The notes beneath the pieces were generated by a model. The model worked only from the letters and a program-made list of their open reading frames with translations, searched no databases and was not told the origin of the DNA. Of a DNA stretch of 64,000 bases, positions 46,105 to 55,110 are shown piece after piece; the first letter of the stretch is position 1; each line of letters opens with the position of its first letter. Position numbers and translations under genes: made by a program. The stretch is from Lacipirellula limnantheis (GTDB lineage Bacteria; Planctomycetota; Planctomycetia; Pirellulales; Lacipirellulaceae). The stretch covers positions 1,808,785 to 1,872,784 of the forward strand of contig NZ_CP036339.1 in the NCBI RefSeq assembly GCF_007746075.1, written 5' to 3'.

Positions 46105-47394
46105 CTACTCCGCCACTTGGATTTGCTCGCCATCCTTCAGCCCGGGGGGGGGCGAGGTGACGAGCGATTCGCCGCCAGTGAAGGGAGAGGCGATTTCGAT
46201 CAGGTTGTCCTCGGGTTCGCCCGTGGTGGTGACGGCGACCTTCCGGACGCGGTTGTCGTTAACGACCCACGCAAATTTTTCGCTGCCCTCGCCCTGGATC
46301 GCCGCCAAAGGGGCGAAGACGGCTTTGCGTTCAGAGAGGCTCGCTTCCCCCTCTTTCTGATCGGGGAGGAAGTTGACGGTGGCGCTCAGCTCGGGGAACA
46401 GGCGCTCGTCGGGGTTGAGGATGGCGACCTTCACCTTGACGATGCCGCGGGTACGGTCGCCCATTGGGATGATTTCGCGAAGTTCGCCGCGATAGCGGCG
46501 GTCGGGGACGGCGTCGACGACGACCTCGGTCGGCTGGCCCTTGTGGATTTGAGCTAGGTAGTCTTCTTTGACGTCGGTGTCGACTTCGAGTTCGTCGAGC
46601 TTCGCGAGCGTGATGACGGAGCCGCGGCCGGAGCTCGCGCCCATGCCGCCGGGCATGATCGACTCGCCCTTTTCGGCGTCCTTGGTAACGACCGTGCCGT
46701 CGAAGGGGGCGTAAATGAACATGTTGCGGATCGACTCCTCGGCTTCGCGAACGGCGTTCTTGGCGGCGGCGACCGAGGCCTCGCGGGCCTGCAGGATGGA
46801 CTTGCTGGCGTCGCGGGCGGTTCGCGACTTTTCGAGGGCCGATTTCGTGCCGGCGTTGCGTTTGAAGACATCTTGCTCGCGGGCGTAGTCGCGCTCGACC
46901 TGCTCGGCGTTGAACTTGGCTTCGGCGAGTTGCGCTTCGGCGAGCGCGACGGCGACTTTCCGCGAGGCGAGCATGGCGTCGAGATCCGCGTGTTCCAGTT
47001 CAGCGAGGACGTCGCCCGCTTTGACTTGGGTTCCCTCTTCGACCGGGATCTCGGAGATGCGGCCCGGGACCTTCGCGCCGACGGCGGCCTGCCAGCGAGA
47101 TTCCAGGTAGCCGGTGCAGGTGAGTTCGGTCTGGGCCTGGCCAAGCGTCATCACGCGGACCGATTCGACGGTCACGGTGGTCGGCGGAAAGAGCCGGTCC
47201 TTGAGCGCGACAAAACCGGCGGCGGCGATCGCGCCGATGATGACGATCCCTAACAGCAGCCATGCCAGCAGCGCCAGCGGCGAGGATTTGCGGGCCTTGC
47301 TACGGTCGATGCGGAGCGAGCCGAGCTCGTCGCGGACGGAGCTGGCTTTGACGCCGGGGCGGGCAGGGGGGGCGGAAGTCGAGGTGGGCGACAT
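46105..47394 (-). CDS. HlyD/MacA-type periplasmic adaptor protein
   Basis: This 429-residue protein has one transmembrane helix (about residues 42-66, LALLAWLLLGIVIIGAIAAAGFV). It continues with a biotinyl-lipoyl-like domain (GRISEIPVEEGTQVKAGDVLAEL), a long coiled coil (about 130-210), and β-barrel and membrane-proximal parts. MacA-type adaptors link an inner-membrane exporter to a TolC-like channel. It heads the ABC exporter operon, with a palindromic repeat before the ATPase gene. A 13-base palindrome, ACAGATAATCTGT, lies 70 bases upstream. Confidence 0.92.
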   Translation of the reverse strand: MSPTSTSAPPARPGVKASSVRDELGSLRIDRSKARKSSPLALLAWLLLGIVIIGAIAAAGFVALKDRLFPPTTVTVESVRVMTLGQAQTELTCTGYLESRWQAAVGAKVPGRISEIPVEEGTQVKAGDVLAELEHADLDAMLASRKVAVALAEAQLAEAKFNAEQVERDYAREQDVFKRNAGTKSALEKSRTARDASKSILQAREASVAAAKNAVREAEESIRNMFIYAPFDGTVVTKDAEKGESIMPGGMGASSGRGSVITLAKLDELEVDTDVKEDYLAQIHKGQPTEVVVDAVPDRRYRGELREIIPMGDRTRGIVKVKVAILNPDERLFPELSATVNFLPDQKEGEASLSERKAVFAPLAAIQGEGSEKFAWVVNDNRVRKVAVTTTGEPEDNLIEIASPFTGGESLVTSPPPGLKDGEQIQVAE

Positions 47395-47694
47395 GGCGGC
47401 GGCGCGTCAAGCGACGAAAAGTGGCGGGGGGACCCAATAGGGTAACAATGTACAGGCGATTGAACAGATAATCTGTCATGATAACCGAAGGAATTCGCCA
47501 GGGGAGCGGCAACCTTGGCGGCCGACGGCGGGCGGGCCAAGAGTGACGTTCGCCGGGGGAATCGGCCCGGAGTCAGTCGCCAGTCGGCGCCTGACGATTT
47601 GCTGGCAGGGAAAGGGCGCGGCGAAAGCGCCGAAGGGGGAAGACGGGCGTCGCGCACGGGCGGCCGGCGACTCTGGACAGCCCCGGTCCGATGG
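47395..47694. other. 300-base gene-free region upstream of the MacA-like adaptor
   Basis: No coding frame is supported here. The most AT-rich stretch is 47450-47490 and includes the palindrome ACAGATAATCTGT (47464-47476) and a minus-strand ATGACA hexamer. It may hold the promoter of the adaptor operon. Confidence 0.4.
47464..47476. promoter_or_regulatory. Candidate operator palindrome upstream of the MacA-like adaptor
   Basis: ACAGATAATCTGT is a perfect 6+1+6 inverted repeat, 70 bases before the adaptor start codon. It could be bound by a dimeric repressor. No cognate regulator gene lies next to it. Confidence 0.3.
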
Positions 47695-48699
47695 CTATTT
47701 GAGCCGGTCGGCGGTGACTTCGTTCGGCAGGGGGCCCCCCTGCTCAAAGGCCGTGAGGTTCGCCATGGTCGTTTCGGCGATGTTCGTCAGCGCCTGGGCG
47801 GTGAAGTAAGCCTGATGCCCGGTGATCAGCACGTTGGGAAAGGTGAGCAGCAGCTGGAATTGGTCGTCCTGGATGATCGTATCCGAGAGGTTTTCGAAGA
47901 AGAGATCGGCTTCTTGCTCGTAGACGTCGAGCGCCAGGTGGCCGATTTGTCCGCTCTTGAGCGCCTGGATGACCGCCTCGGTGTCGACGAGGCCGCCGCG
48001 ACTGGTGTTGACGAGCATCACGCCGCGCTTCATGCGGGCGATGGACGCGGCGTTGACGAGGTGATGCGACTGGGGGGTGAGCGGACAATGGAGGCTGATC
48101 ACGTCGGCGGATTTCCAGATCTCCGGCAACTCAACGTACGCCCCGCCAAACTGCATAAGTTGGGGATTGGGATAGGGATCGTACGCGAGGACCCGGCAAC
48201 CCATCGCCGCGAGCGTTCGCGCCAAGATCATGCCGATCTTGCCAGTGCCGACGATGCCCACGGTCCGGCCGTGCATGTCGAACCCCAGCAAGCCGTGGAG
48301 GGCGAAGTTTCCCTCGCGGAGCCGATTGTAAGCGCGGTGGATTTTGCGGTTGAGGCACAGAATGAGTCCCAGGGCGTGTTCGGCGACCGCGAAGGGCGAG
48401 TACGCCGGGACATGAACCACCTTGAGCCCCAGCCGCTGGGCGGCCCGCAGGTCGACGTTGTTGAAGCCGGCGCACCTGAGGGCCACCAGCCGGCATCCTT
48501 GCTGGGCGAGGGCGGTGAGCGCGTCGTCGTCGCACGTATCGTTCACGAAGAGGCAGGCGGCTGGAGCGTCGCCTTGCAGCACGGCGGTGCGCTCGTTGAA
48601 GCGCTCATCGAAGTAGAGAAGCTTGTGGCGGCCGGCGACGTTGGCGGCGTCGAGAAACGTGCGATCGTACGGCTTCGTGCCGAAGACGGTAACTCGCAT
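47695..48699 (-). CDS. ldhA: D-lactate dehydrogenase / 2-hydroxyacid dehydrogenase (LdhA-like)
   Basis: This 334-residue enzyme has the Rossmann motif GIVGTGKIGM, the SRGGLVDTEAV substrate segment, and a catalytic Glu in LDVYEQEAD with the His in GHQAYFTAQAL. The GHQAYFT-TNIAETTMANL end is that of E. coli LdhA. It reduces pyruvate to D-lactate with NADH in fermentation. The start ATG is at the complement of 48697-48699; the longer reading lacks support. Confidence 0.9.
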   Translation of the reverse strand: MRVTVFGTKPYDRTFLDAANVAGRHKLLYFDERFNERTAVLQGDAPAACLFVNDTCDDDALTALAQQGCRLVALRCAGFNNVDLRAAQRLGLKVVHVPAYSPFAVAEHALGLILCLNRKIHRAYNRLREGNFALHGLLGFDMHGRTVGIVGTGKIGMILARTLAAMGCRVLAYDPYPNPQLMQFGGAYVELPEIWKSADVISLHCPLTPQSHHLVNAASIARMKRGVMLVNTSRGGLVDTEAVIQALKSGQIGHLALDVYEQEADLFFENLSDTIIQDDQFQLLLTFPNVLITGHQAYFTAQALTNIAETTMANLTAFEQGGPLPNEVTADRLK

Positions 48700-48990
48700 G
48701 GGGATGGCTCCGACGCTAGTCCTGCGGCGTGGTGAAGGATCCGATTGTACTGCGCCTTGCCGCTGCACCAAGACTGGATTTGGCGGTCGCGGCGCCGAGT
48801 ACTGCTCCCATGCCTCCGGCTAGAGCCGCCTCGCTGGTTTCGCAATCTTGACGAACGATTGAAGACCTCGGAGACTGCATCGTCGTCGCGCGGAGAATTC
48901 GTCCGTGACTGAAAAGCGATGACCAGGTGTTGCGGTGACCGAAATCGCGAATACCCGAGATCGCTGAAACTCGTCGGAGCCCATGACGCC

Positions 48991-49407
48991 ATGAGAAAAA
49001 AGGTGAACAGCGGTTCCAATCAACCCGGGACGGCCGCCTCTCAAGTGAAACTGAGTGATTGGCGCGTCGACCTTCTGGCGCGAATTCGCGAATTGATTCA
49101 GCAAGCGGTTCCCGCGGCGGTCGAGGAGGTGAAGTGGCGCAAGCCATCGAATCCCGCTGGAGTGCCGGTCTGGTCGCACGACGGCATGCTGTGCACGGGG
49201 GAGATCTACAAGGACAAGGTGAAGGTCACCTTCGCCCAAGGGGCGTCGCTGCCTGACCCGGCGGGCCTGTTTAATGCGAGTCTCGACGGCAACGCGCGTC
49301 GGGCCATCGACTTCCATGAGGGCGACAAGATCAGGGCGACCTCGTTTAAGGCCCTGATCAGGGCCGCCGCGGCGCTCAACGGGGCAAAACAGCCGCGTCG
49401 TCGGTGA
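48991..49407 (+). CDS. DUF1801 domain protein (YdhG-like)
   Basis: This 138-residue protein contains the DUF1801 core: DWRVDLLARIRELIQQAVPAAVEEVKW, followed by KPSNPAGVPVWSHDGMLCTGEIYKDKVKVTF and KALIRAAAAL. The family includes B. subtilis YdhG, tied to iron handling, but its function is not settled. The start at 48991 was chosen over 48919 because the shorter N-terminus is sufficient for the fold. It is monocistronic. Confidence 0.85.
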   Translation: MRKKVNSGSNQPGTAASQVKLSDWRVDLLARIRELIQQAVPAAVEEVKWRKPSNPAGVPVWSHDGMLCTGEIYKDKVKVTFAQGASLPDPAGLFNASLDGNARRAIDFHEGDKIRATSFKALIRAAAALNGAKQPRRR

Positions 49408-49581
49408 GCGGAGCGTCGAATTAACACCGCCATCGTCGCCGCTAGCCTTGCTACTGCTTGCAGCGATCCGGCGAAACTGCCCAAGCTGCACCGGCTGAAC
49501 GGTCTGTAGTCACCGGCCCGCCTTCAACGGTCGATTTCTTCTCGGAACGCTACGCGCGTCAGTACGGTCGGAGCCAGCGTG

Positions 49582-50994
49582 ATGCATGCGTGGGGAATTC
49601 TTCGTTTTGTCGCAGCGAGCGTCGGCGCGTGCGCTCTCTGCGGCGGGCGCCGCCCGGAGCTGGCAGCTGAACCGCTGACCCTGCAATCGCCAGCCGCCTT
49701 TGCGGTGATGGAGCCGCTGCCGCCAGTCAGCCCTGACGGCGAGTCTGACGCTCGACTCACCTTGGCCGACCTGGAACAACTCTCGCTGGGCAGCAACCCA
49801 TCGTTGGCGCGTCTGGCGGCGCTGGTGGGCGCCGCGCGAGGCAATGCCTGGCAGGCAGGGCTGCCGCCCAATCCGAACGTCGGGTATCAGGGACAGCAGC
49901 TCGGCAGCGGCGGACTGGCCGAGCAACACGGCGTGGTGTTCAGCCAGGAGATTATCCGCGGCGGGAAGTTACGACTCAGCCGCGCGGTGGCGGACCGCGA
50001 CCGCATGCGTGCCGAGCAGGAGTTGATCGCGCAGGAGCTGCGCGTCCTCACTGACGTGAGGATCGGGTACTTCCAAGCCTTGCTCGCCCAGCGCCAAGTG
50101 GAGCTGGCGGGCAACCTCGTGCAAATTGGCGAAGAAGGCTCCCGCGCCGTCAACGAACTTTTCAGCGCCGAAGAGGTAGGTCGCGCCGATGTTTTGCAGG
50201 CGCAACTGGAAGTCGAAAACGCCCGGCTGATTAACCAAAACTCGCGCAATCGCTATCTCGCGGCGTGGCAGGAGTTGGCGGCCGTGGTGGGCGATCCGAC
50301 GCTGGCGCCGCAAGAGTTGGCAGGAGATCCGACCGCACAGGCGCCTTTCATCGACTATCAGGGCGCCTTGTCGCGCATTCTGAGCTCCAGCCCGGAAATC
50401 GCGGCGGCGATGATCGAGATCGAGCGCGCAAACGTGGCGTTGCAGCGGGCCAGAGTCGAACCCGTCGCCAACGTCAGCGTCGAAGGTTTGGTGAACTGGC
50501 GCGACAACGGCATCGGCGGCAAACCCGACGGCGGCGTGGCTGTTTCGGTGCCGATTCCCGTTTTCAATCGCAACCAGGGAGCGATCGCCCAGGCCAACCA
50601 TGAGGTGATGGCGGCGCGGCAGGCCCTCAACGAGTTGGAGCTGTCGCTGCAGAAGCGTCTGGCCGCGACGTACGAACAATACTCCAATGCTCGGGCGCAG
50701 GAAGAGCGCTATCGCGAAATGATTCTCCCCTCGGCGGTGGAATCGCTGTCGCTCACCAGAAAGATGTACAGCGCCGGCGAGGCAAACTTCATCGCGCTGC
50801 TTACGGCGCAACGTACGTATTCCCAAACGCAACTCAATTACCTGGACGCCCTTCGCTCGCTGCGCATCGCCGAGGCGGAGATCGAAGGGATGCTGCTCTC
50901 CGACAGCTTGGAAACCGGGGGCAGCCCGACGCGGCGAACTAGCGACGTGCGCAACTCGCCAGTCCCTGGCGGCATCGGGGTGTTTGGTCGCTGA
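49582..50994 (+). CDS. TolC/CzcC-type outer-membrane efflux protein
   Basis: This 470-residue protein has a signal peptide and two OEP repeats. The typical features are TLADLEQLSLGSNPSLA at the N-terminus, LPPNPNVGYQ, and a second repeat from SRILSSSPEIAAAMIEIE with PVFNRNQGAIAQANHEV. Residue runs rich in Ala/Gln/Arg form the periplasmic α-barrel. It is of the CzcC branch that pairs with RND or other pumps, but no pump gene is adjacent. The next gene starts by a TGATG overlap with it. A GTG directly before the ATG is an alternative start. Confidence 0.88.
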   Translation: MHAWGILRFVAASVGACALCGGRRPELAAEPLTLQSPAAFAVMEPLPPVSPDGESDARLTLADLEQLSLGSNPSLARLAALVGAARGNAWQAGLPPNPNVGYQGQQLGSGGLAEQHGVVFSQEIIRGGKLRLSRAVADRDRMRAEQELIAQELRVLTDVRIGYFQALLAQRQVELAGNLVQIGEEGSRAVNELFSAEEVGRADVLQAQLEVENARLINQNSRNRYLAAWQELAAVVGDPTLAPQELAGDPTAQAPFIDYQGALSRILSSSPEIAAAMIEIERANVALQRARVEPVANVSVEGLVNWRDNGIGGKPDGGVAVSVPIPVFNRNQGAIAQANHEVMAARQALNELELSLQKRLAATYEQYSNARAQEERYREMILPSAVESLSLTRKMYSAGEANFIALLTAQRTYSQTQLNYLDALRSLRIAEAEIEGMLLSDSLETGGSPTRRTSDVRNSPVPGGIGVFGR

Positions 50995-51947
50995 TGCGGC
51001 AGTTCATCACGTTGCCGACGCTTCGCGTTGTCCGCCGGCATGGGCGGAACGGACGACGGCTATGCGCCGTCGCGGTCTCTCTGGCAGTGGCGCTAGGGAC
51101 CCATTCTCGGAGCCGCGGCGACAACGTGATTTTTCTCTGGGGGCGGGGCGACGGCGGAGAGTCGAAAAGCGCCGCTGAAAAGCTGGCCGAACCGCTGGTG
51201 ACCGATCGCCCCGACTTCACCAACAGTGCGGCCACCGTTGGACTCGGCCTGACGCAGATCGAGGAAGGATACACCTATAGTTACAACGCCAATGGCGTCG
51301 GGAGCACGACTTCGCACTCGTTCCCCGAAACGCTGGTGCGGATGGGCGTACTGGCGGAATGGTTCGAGGCGCGCCTGGGCTGGAACTACTCAGCTGCGGC
51401 CAACACCGAGTTTGGCGCCGGCAAGAGCGACGATTCTGGTTCGGAGCCGTTGTATTTGGGCGTGAAGCTCGCACTCGCCGGGCAAGAAGATTTTCTGCCA
51501 GAGACCGGATTGGTCGTCCAAATGAGCGTGCCAACCGGTCCAACCAACGTTTCGGGCGATGAGATGCTGCCGGGCGTCGCTTGGCTGTACGGCTGGGATT
51601 TGAACGATTGGATCTCCCTCGGAGGGATGGCTCAGGGCAATCGCGCTCTCGATTCCCAAACTTCCAGACCTTACTTCGAGTACTCGCAGTCTTGGTCGGT
51701 TGGCTACGACCTCTCCGAGGAGCTTGGCGCCTACACGGAGTGGTACGTCATCGCACCCGATGGCGCCGATTTTGACCCGTGCCAGAACTACTTCGATGCG
51801 GGATTCACGTACCTACTGAGTGACAACCTGCAGCTCGACATACGCTACGGGGTCGGGTTGAACGAGGGAGCCGACGATTACTTCGCTGGCGCCGGCGTCA
51901 CATGGCGTCCGCTGTGCTTGGCGCGGAACGTGCAATCGGGCAGGTAA
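50994..51947 (+). CDS. Putative outer-membrane β-barrel transporter (phenol MetA-degradation family)
   Basis: This 317-residue exported protein has a β-barrel-like C-terminal part. VTDRPDFTNSAATV is the typical start of the Phenol_MetA_deg family, followed by QIEEGYTYSYN and repeated FSE-type strands. It overlaps the TolC gene by one base (TGATG) and is likely co-translated. Family members are called transporters in genome databases, but proof of transport is limited. Confidence 0.8.
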   Translation: MRQFITLPTLRVVRRHGRNGRRLCAVAVSLAVALGTHSRSRGDNVIFLWGRGDGGESKSAAEKLAEPLVTDRPDFTNSAATVGLGLTQIEEGYTYSYNANGVGSTTSHSFPETLVRMGVLAEWFEARLGWNYSAAANTEFGAGKSDDSGSEPLYLGVKLALAGQEDFLPETGLVVQMSVPTGPTNVSGDEMLPGVAWLYGWDLNDWISLGGMAQGNRALDSQTSRPYFEYSQSWSVGYDLSEELGAYTEWYVIAPDGADFDPCQNYFDAGFTYLLSDNLQLDIRYGVGLNEGADDYFAGAGVTWRPLCLARNVQSGR

Positions 51948-52067
51948 GCTTTCGGCCGACGATCGCGCCAACATGGTCGCCGCCCATCGAGCGGCGGCGT
52001 CCCCGTGATGTCTGCTATCGATGCAGTGCCTCGACCCGGCGAGAGCAGACTGCCTCTCGGCGGCAGG

Positions 52068-53744
52068 CTAGGGGGCGATGGGAAGCGGAGCGCTTTGCGC
52101 GACGCGTCGGGCGCCCGAGAGTTCGCCCGCGATCGCGGCGTGTAATTGCGCCGCTGCCGTGAAGTACGTCGCGGCGGCGTCGACGACGAGGGTCTCCGCA
52201 TCGGCCGCGGCTTGTTCGCGCAGGTTGACGATGAGAAGATCGCTGTCGCCTTGCTCGAATTTTTTCCACTCCGCCTCTTCCATTTTCAGGGCGAGCGAGT
52301 AGCTTTGGCGCGCCTGCTCCAGCGCCGCATACTCGGCGGCGAGGGCCGTTCTGGCGGACTGCACTTCGGCAATGATTTTCTGCTCGGTGAACCGACGCTT
52401 CGCTGAGATTTGCGCCAGCTTGCCTTGAGCCTCTTGAAGTTTGCCTCGTGCCGCGCTGCGCTGGAGCGGGACTTCAATCAAGGCGCCGGCCTCCATTTCG
52501 AATTGCGACTTGTCGCGAATCTGCTTCGTCGGAGCACCGACGTCCTGAGACGCGACCATGACTCCGTCGATCGACGGGAGCAGAAGATTGGACGCTTGTC
52601 GCACGTCGACCTGCGCGCGCTCGCTTTCGAGGCGCAGTAGCCACAATTCGGGACGTTGTTGAAGCGCTTGGGCCGTTTCCGCGGTTTCGGCGGTCTGGTC
52701 CGGTCCCGTGGCGGGAGGAAAATCGGCCGGAAGTTGGTCGGGCGTGACCATCAGCGGAGTACCGAGCGGGTCCCGGAAAAATAGCGATAATTTGATCGCT
52801 GATTGTTGAAGCTTGCGCTCCGCTTCGATGAGCTTGGCTTGTCGCGAAACGATTAAGCGCTGATTATCCGTGAGGGCAATGCCGGCGATATCGCCTCTCG
52901 CAGCCCGTTTCTCCATCCCTTGCTGGCGGTCGACCGCCAAGTTAAGGAGCTTGCGAGCGACCTTGGTTCGCTGCCCCGCGGCGACCCAATCCCAGTAAGC
53001 CAGGGATGCGCCGAGGACGGCGTCGATGACTTCGAGTTGAACGATAGGTTCAGCAGCGGTCTGGTCGAGCTGGGCCTTGTAGACCGCCGCGCGGCGTTTG
53101 TCGATGTCGCGATCACGCAGAAACGGCAGCGTGACGCCGGCCTTGAACTCGCCTCCCTGATTCGTGTCTCGCTCTAAATACCAGGGCTCGAAGAATCCGC
53201 GCCCGAGACGATAGCCCGCGTAAGTTTGCGATCCGCCCCAGTTATACTGTTTGACGCCGAGATCATAGCGATAGTTCTTGTAGTATCCCAAGGGCTCAGA
53301 GATCGCTTGGCCGATCAGATTGGAATCAAATTTTCCCATGGCGGCCAATTGCTTGCCGGCGGCAATTTGCCGCTCGCGCGCCGCAGCTTCGATGGCGGGG
53401 TAGTTGGCGTAAACTGAGGAGATGACGTCGTCGAGCGTCGCCGAAGCCGACTCGCCCAACGGGGCCGGCAGTAATTCGGGAAAGCTCGGCGCGGCCTCCG
53501 CATCGACTTCGGCCGGGTTCACCAATGTGACCGGCGGGAGCGCCTCGGGCTGATAGGCAGCTAGCTGAATGTGGTCCGAGCGTTTTTCAGGCGACGCAGC
53601 CGCGGACGGCGCCGGCGTCGGCGTCGCTGCAGCGGATGACTTAGGGATGGGATCAACCCCATCGCCGCTAGGGACAAAGTTGGCGGACGAGCGACAGCCG
53701 GAGATGAGCACGACGCACGCCAAGGTCCACGCGAAAGATCGCAT
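52068..53744 (-). CDS. TolC-family outer-membrane lipoprotein of the type-I-secretion-like operon
   Basis: This 558-residue protein begins MRSFAWTLACVVLISGCRSS, a lipoprotein signal with the lipobox cysteine, and continues with a Pro/Ala linker. Two OEP domains follow (about residues 110-330 and 340-540), with a long coiled-coil body. Its last residues end near ELSGARRVAQSAPLP. It is the third gene of the minus-strand operon ABC-adaptor-TolC. The start overlaps the stop of the adaptor gene (TGATG), so they are probably translated together. Confidence 0.88.
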   Translation of the reverse strand: MRSFAWTLACVVLISGCRSSANFVPSGDGVDPIPKSSAAATPTPAPSAAASPEKRSDHIQLAAYQPEALPPVTLVNPAEVDAEAAPSFPELLPAPLGESASATLDDVISSVYANYPAIEAAARERQIAAGKQLAAMGKFDSNLIGQAISEPLGYYKNYRYDLGVKQYNWGGSQTYAGYRLGRGFFEPWYLERDTNQGGEFKAGVTLPFLRDRDIDKRRAAVYKAQLDQTAAEPIVQLEVIDAVLGASLAYWDWVAAGQRTKVARKLLNLAVDRQQGMEKRAARGDIAGIALTDNQRLIVSRQAKLIEAERKLQQSAIKLSLFFRDPLGTPLMVTPDQLPADFPPATGPDQTAETAETAQALQQRPELWLLRLESERAQVDVRQASNLLLPSIDGVMVASQDVGAPTKQIRDKSQFEMEAGALIEVPLQRSAARGKLQEAQGKLAQISAKRRFTEQKIIAEVQSARTALAAEYAALEQARQSYSLALKMEEAEWKKFEQGDSDLLIVNLREQAAADAETLVVDAAATYFTAAAQLHAAIAGELSGARRVAQSAPLPIAP

Positions 53745-55090
53745 CACATTTTTACCTTCGGAACTTTGGCTTTCTTCTCGTCTTTCGGCTCTTCCTGGGA
53801 GATGACTGGCGGAAAACCGTTCAACTGTCGCCAAAGCTCGTAACCCAGCTTTACCTGGTTTAGCAAGACCCACCCGTTTGCGCGAACGCCTTGTCTTAGG
53901 TAGCGCTCCGAGGGCCAGGTCGCGCTCGCGTCCGGCAGCACAAGGATGCGGAATTGCCCTTTGCCATTGTCGGTGGCGTCAACGTTCACCACTTCTCCTC
54001 CGAAGGTGCCGACAGCGACGGAGGGCCAACCGGCAAACTGCACGGCGGGCCATCCTTCGAACTGCAGACGAACATGGCGTCCGGGGCTGATGAGCGGGGC
54101 GTCATTGCCGGAAACCCAGAGTTCGACGGCGCGTTCGGCAGCTTCGGGGACCAGCACGAACAGCGGGTCGCCTTCCTTGACAATCGCGCCCCCTTCATTG
54201 GCGAGCAGGCGAACAATGGTCCCGTCTCGGGGAGCAGTGACCAATTGGTTTTCTTGCTTGGCTAACTTGCCTTGCAGTTCGGTGAGCTCTTTTTGAGCCA
54301 AGGCGACGTCGCCGATCGCTTTCTGGTGTTCGGCGCGCGCGGTTTCGACGTAGCCTTCGGCCTCGCGCTCTTTCTGTCCGAGTTGAGACTTCTTCGCTTC
54401 CCTGCCGCTCTGGGCGGACGCGAGATAGGAATCCGCCTGCTTGAGCTTCGCGTCCGACTCCTTAAACTTCCGATCGGCGATTTCCACTTCCTGCGGCGAA
54501 CTCAGTTGGTCCTGGGCCAGTCCCTGTTTGCGTTCGAGGTATGCCAGCGCCTGCGCACGCGCCGCAGCCGCCGCAGCCAACCCTTGCCGTTCAGCTTCGA
54601 CTTTCTGCTCAGCCATGGCGACTTCCTGCCGGGCGGCGGCGATCGCCAGTTGCTGCGCATCGGTGACGGCGCGAAGCTTGGTCTCGTAGGCGCGCGCGAT
54701 TTCGCCGGCAGAGCGCAGCTTCTCTTCATAGGCCTCGCATTGGCGTTGGAGTCGTTCGAGCGCCGACGGATCGATGTCGCGCAGTTCGAGGATGAGTTGT
54801 CCCTTGGCGACCGTGACGCCCTCGCGAATGCCGTCGCCCCACTTGTGCACTCGCCCCGAGACGTTGGCTTCCACAATCTGTTGACGTTCCAGGGGGGCAT
54901 AGGCAACCACCTGCCCGGTGCCGCGCACCGATTGCTGCCAAGGGGCGGCAAACAGCGCGACCAGCGTGAACGCCAGCAGGAGGAGCAAGACCTTGGCGAT
55001 GCGACGCGGCAATCGCGGCGAGGCCACGAGTCGCAGGGACGGCAACGCAAACGTTGCCGCGGGAGCCGCCATTGGTTGGAGATGCTTCAT
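53744..55090 (-). CDS. HlyD-type membrane fusion protein of the type-I-secretion-like operon
   Basis: This 448-residue protein has a transmembrane helix near residues 34-52 (KVLLLLLAFTLVALFAAPW) and a lipoyl domain (GRVHKWGDGIREGVTVAKGQ). A long coiled coil (about 105-280) and a β-barrel domain follow. It is the adaptor of the ABC protein directly upstream (20 bases). HlyD-type fusion proteins bridge an inner-membrane transporter and a TolC channel. The C-terminus is charged (EEPKDEKKAKVPKVKM). Confidence 0.9.
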   Translation of the reverse strand: MKHLQPMAAPAATFALPSLRLVASPRLPRRIAKVLLLLLAFTLVALFAAPWQQSVRGTGQVVAYAPLERQQIVEANVSGRVHKWGDGIREGVTVAKGQLILELRDIDPSALERLQRQCEAYEEKLRSAGEIARAYETKLRAVTDAQQLAIAAARQEVAMAEQKVEAERQGLAAAAAARAQALAYLERKQGLAQDQLSSPQEVEIADRKFKESDAKLKQADSYLASAQSGREAKKSQLGQKEREAEGYVETARAEHQKAIGDVALAQKELTELQGKLAKQENQLVTAPRDGTIVRLLANEGGAIVKEGDPLFVLVPEAAERAVELWVSGNDAPLISPGRHVRLQFEGWPAVQFAGWPSVAVGTFGGEVVNVDATDNGKGQFRILVLPDASATWPSERYLRQGVRANGWVLLNQVKLGYELWRQLNGFPPVISQEEPKDEKKAKVPKVKM

Positions 55091-55110
55091 GAACTTTGCC
55101 GTCAGCGAGT

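Noticed and set aside
47515..48735. Plus-strand open frame opposite ldhA
   Set aside because: It overlaps the dehydrogenase fully and carries no family signature.
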